This document shows positions 21,501 to 23,377 of a DNA stretch of 23,377 nt, piece after piece. Below the pieces are notes generated by a model, which was not told the DNA's origin, made no database searches, and saw nothing but the letters and a program-made list of their open reading frames with translations. Position 1 is the first letter of the stretch. Each line of letters begins with the position of its first letter. A program made the position numbers and the translations under genes. The DNA is from Gardnerella kenyensis (GTDB lineage: Bacteria > Actinomycetota > Actinomycetes > Actinomycetales > Bifidobacteriaceae): NCBI GenBank assembly GCA_003585735.1, contig NQOH01000005.1:77400-100776 (forward strand). Reading direction: 5' to 3'.

Positions 21501-23174
21501 TTACGCCAAAGCCTTGTCGACTACGGCAGTTGCTTCTTCGAGCACCTTATCAAGTGCTTCTGGAGAAACGAAGGATTCTGCGTAAACTTTGTAAATATTT
21601 TCGGTGCCGGATGGGCGAGCGGCGAACCAGTTGTTCTTGGTCGTCACCTTTAAGCCGCCAATCTTTGCGCCGTTTCCAGGAGCTTCCGTAAGCTTTGCGG
21701 TAATATCTTCGCCGGCAAGCTTGGTTGCTTCAACGTCGTTGCCGCTCAAAGCTGCGAACTTCTGCTTCTGCTCAAGCGTGGTTGGGGTATCAACGCGCTT
21801 GTACCAGCTTTCGCCAAAGCGAGCAACCTGGTCTTGGTGAAGCTGAGCTGGGTTCTTGCCAGTCTTTGCAGTAATTTCAGCCGCGAGCAAGTCTGGAATA
21901 AGGCCGTCCTTATCGGTGGTCCACACGCGTCCGTCCTTGCGCAAGAAGCTCATGCCGGAGCTTTCCTCGCCGCCGAAAGCAACTTCGCCGCTAAAGAGCG
22001 GATCAACGAACCACTTGAAGCCAACAGGCACTTCCACAAGCTTTGCGTTAATAGAAGCAGCCACGCGGTCAATCAAGGACGAAGACACAAGCGTCTTGCC
22101 AATTGCCGTATTCTTTGGCCAATCTGGGCGAGCGCCGCCGAACAAGTACTCCACGCACACTGCAATGTAGTGGTTCGGGTTCATAACACCCCAGTTTGGG
22201 CACACAATTCCGTGGCGGTCGGCATCCGGATCGGTGCCGCCAACCAAATCGTACTTATCCCAAGCGCCGGCGTTAAGCTGGTCAACCAAGCCCTTCATTG
22301 CGTAAGGGGAGCTTGGATCCATACGAATCTTGCCGTCGTGGTCAATCGTCATGAATCGCCAAGTTGGGTCAACTTCTGGACGCACAACGCCAATATTCAG
22401 GCCGTACTTTTCGTTCATAAGTGGCCAGTAGTTTACGCTTGCGCCGCCCAAAGGATCGATTCCCAAGCGCACGCCGCTGGAGCGAATCACGTCGAAGTCG
22501 ATTACGTTTGCCAAGTCACTTACGTAATGTTCGCGGTAATCGAAGCCTTCAACTAAGTCAGATTTGATTGCTTCTTCGAATGGTACGCGCTTTACGGACT
22601 TGTAGTTGTCGAGTAATTCGTTTGCGCGAGCTGCGATTGCGTTAGTTACGTCTGCTGGGGCAGGGCCGCCTGTTACAGGATCGTACTTAAAACCGCCGTC
22701 GGTTGGTGGGTTGTGCGAAGGGGTGACGACGATGCCGTCAGCCAAGCCGTCGCCGCTAAAGCGCTGAGTGCCATCGGCTGCGCGGTTATGCGTCAAAATA
22801 GCTTGAGATACAACAGGAGTTGGCACGAAGTCGCCGCGAGAGTCCACGCGAACGTGAACGCCGTTAGCAACCAAAACTTCGATTGCGGTTTTTTGAGCAG
22901 GCTCGGAAAGTGCGTGCGTGTCGCGACCGATGTAAAGTGGGCCGGTTACGCCAGCTTTCTTGCGGTACTCAGCGATGGCTTGGGTGATTGCCACAATATG
23001 AGCTTCGTTAAACGAAGTTTTCAAAGCGGAACCACGGTGACCGGACGTGCCGAAAATCACGCGCTGTTCTGGAATATTGGAATTTGGAACTTCATCGTAG
23101 TACGCGCCGACCAAAGCGTCGACATCGACTAGATCTTCTGGGGTGGCGGGCATTCCCGCATTTTTTGCTACCAT
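21501..23174 (-). CDS. pgm: Alpha-D-glucose phosphate-specific phosphoglucomutase
   Basis: The enzyme interconverts glucose 1-phosphate and glucose 6-phosphate, linking glycogen and galactose metabolism to central carbon flow. The 557-residue protein has the usual four-domain layout: GTSGHRGS (42-49), the catalytic phosphoserine loop TPSHNPP with Ser153, the metal-binding loop DPDADRHG (315-322), the sugar-specificity loop GGEESSG (401-407) and the phosphate-binding loop RPSGTEN (520-526). Length matches the bifidobacterial Pgm family. I keep the upstream ATG (23172-23174), though Met8 is an alternative; neither has a clear Shine-Dalgarno sequence. It stands alone with its own terminator at 21413. 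Confidence 0.96.
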   Translation of the reverse strand: MVAKNAGMPATPEDLVDVDALVGAYYDEVPNSNIPEQRVIFGTSGHRGSALKTSFNEAHIVAITQAIAEYRKKAGVTGPLYIGRDTHALSEPAQKTAIEVLVANGVHVRVDSRGDFVPTPVVSQAILTHNRAADGTQRFSGDGLADGIVVTPSHNPPTDGGFKYDPVTGGPAPADVTNAIAARANELLDNYKSVKRVPFEEAIKSDLVEGFDYREHYVSDLANVIDFDVIRSSGVRLGIDPLGGASVNYWPLMNEKYGLNIGVVRPEVDPTWRFMTIDHDGKIRMDPSSPYAMKGLVDQLNAGAWDKYDLVGGTDPDADRHGIVCPNWGVMNPNHYIAVCVEYLFGGARPDWPKNTAIGKTLVSSSLIDRVAASINAKLVEVPVGFKWFVDPLFSGEVAFGGEESSGMSFLRKDGRVWTTDKDGLIPDLLAAEITAKTGKNPAQLHQDQVARFGESWYKRVDTPTTLEQKQKFAALSGNDVEATKLAGEDITAKLTEAPGNGAKIGGLKVTTKNNWFAARPSGTENIYKVYAESFVSPEALDKVLEEATAVVDKALA

Positions 23175-23293
23175 AATTTTTTATTTTGCCACGGCGCTTG
23201 TATTTTTTTTTATATTTTCATACGCATTTTGGTTTCACATAAGCGTGGATATTCGTGTGGTAGAGATTTGAGATTTTTCGCACTGAACGCGGC

Positions 23294-23377
23294 ACGCTCG
23301 CGCGAGCGTTACATCCAACCCAAGTCCACAAACACGAGACAACATGCGCGCTTTTGTGGACTTACACCCAACCCAAG
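23294..23377. repeat. Palindrome and cut-off repeat in the pgm upstream region
   Basis: A perfect 16-base palindrome, ACGCTCGCGCGAGCGT, lies at 23294-23309. Next comes CCAACCCAAG at 23315-23324, repeated at 23368-23377 where the window ends. Between them AAGTCCACAAA (23322-23332) and TTTGTGGACTT (23353-23363) are perfect 11-base inverted repeats. The rest of the gap (23175-23293) is AT-rich and probably holds the pgm promoter; I see no gene in it. Confidence 0.7.

Noticed and set aside
21834..22556. A 240-codon plus-strand frame opposite pgm
   Set aside because: It mirrors the conserved pgm coding region and has no recognisable domain or ribosome-binding site.
23146..23167. Short GC hairpin followed by T residues on the plus strand
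   Set aside because: The five-base stem GCGGG/CCCGC lies inside the first codons of pgm on the opposite strand and no plus-strand gene ends there, so it is not called as a terminator.
23322..23363. A pair of inverted DnaA boxes, suggesting an origin
   Set aside because: AAGTCCACA differs from the actinobacterial box TTGTCCACA at two positions, there is no cluster of boxes, and dnaA/dnaN are not nearby.

Overview
The window is ordinary low-to-moderate GC actinobacterial chromosome, best matched to the Bifidobacteriaceae and most likely Gardnerella or a close relative. The reasons are actinobacterial protein signatures (a 29-residue bS22-like ribosomal protein, a RibF, RNase H and InfB with long extensions, a short-LID adenylate kinase), the gene order secY-adk-infA-rpmJ-rpsM-rpsK-rpoA-rplQ then truA, and a base composition richer in A and T than typical Bifidobacterium. 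The genus call is inference from memory of these families; no search was possible.

Region 1 (1-5600) is the end of the spc operon and the alpha operon: the 3' end of rplO with a terminator, then secY, adk, infA, rpmJ, rpsM, rpsK, rpoA and rplQ, closed by a strong terminator. These supply the Sec channel, nucleotide balance, initiation factor IF1, ribosomal proteins and the RNA polymerase alpha subunit. rpsD is not between rpsK and rpoA, and map is not between adk and infA. Region 2 (5600-8482) holds a putative alpha/beta hydrolase with a GHSKGG motif, truA, tRNA-Ser(CGA) with its own terminator, and a 370-base gene-free stretch full of 31-base direct repeats and hairpins.

Region 3 (8483-16835) starts with a leftward putative lipoprotein gene diverging from the nusA-infB-rbfA-truB-ribF cluster (transcription antitermination, IF2, 30S maturation, tRNA pseudouridine 55, FMN/FAD synthesis). 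Region 4 (16836-23377) has radA leftward, a small membrane-anchored protein and the tiny bS22 gene rightward, then rpiA, rnhA and pgm leftward, each ending at or near recognisable terminators. The last 200 bases are gene-free and carry a perfect palindrome and a cut-off repeat.

No mobile element, CRISPR array, phage gene or obvious defence system is present. The most interesting signal is structural: short tandem duplications are scattered through the window. Nearly all those between genes have periods that are not multiples of three (10, 11, 14, 16), many just after stop codons, whereas those inside genes have periods of 9, 12, 15 or 18. Other points worth a look are the repeat-hairpin stretch after tRNA-Ser, a cysteine-every-fourth-residue insert in TruB, several genes that look leaderless, and a multi-hairpin leader before rpsM.
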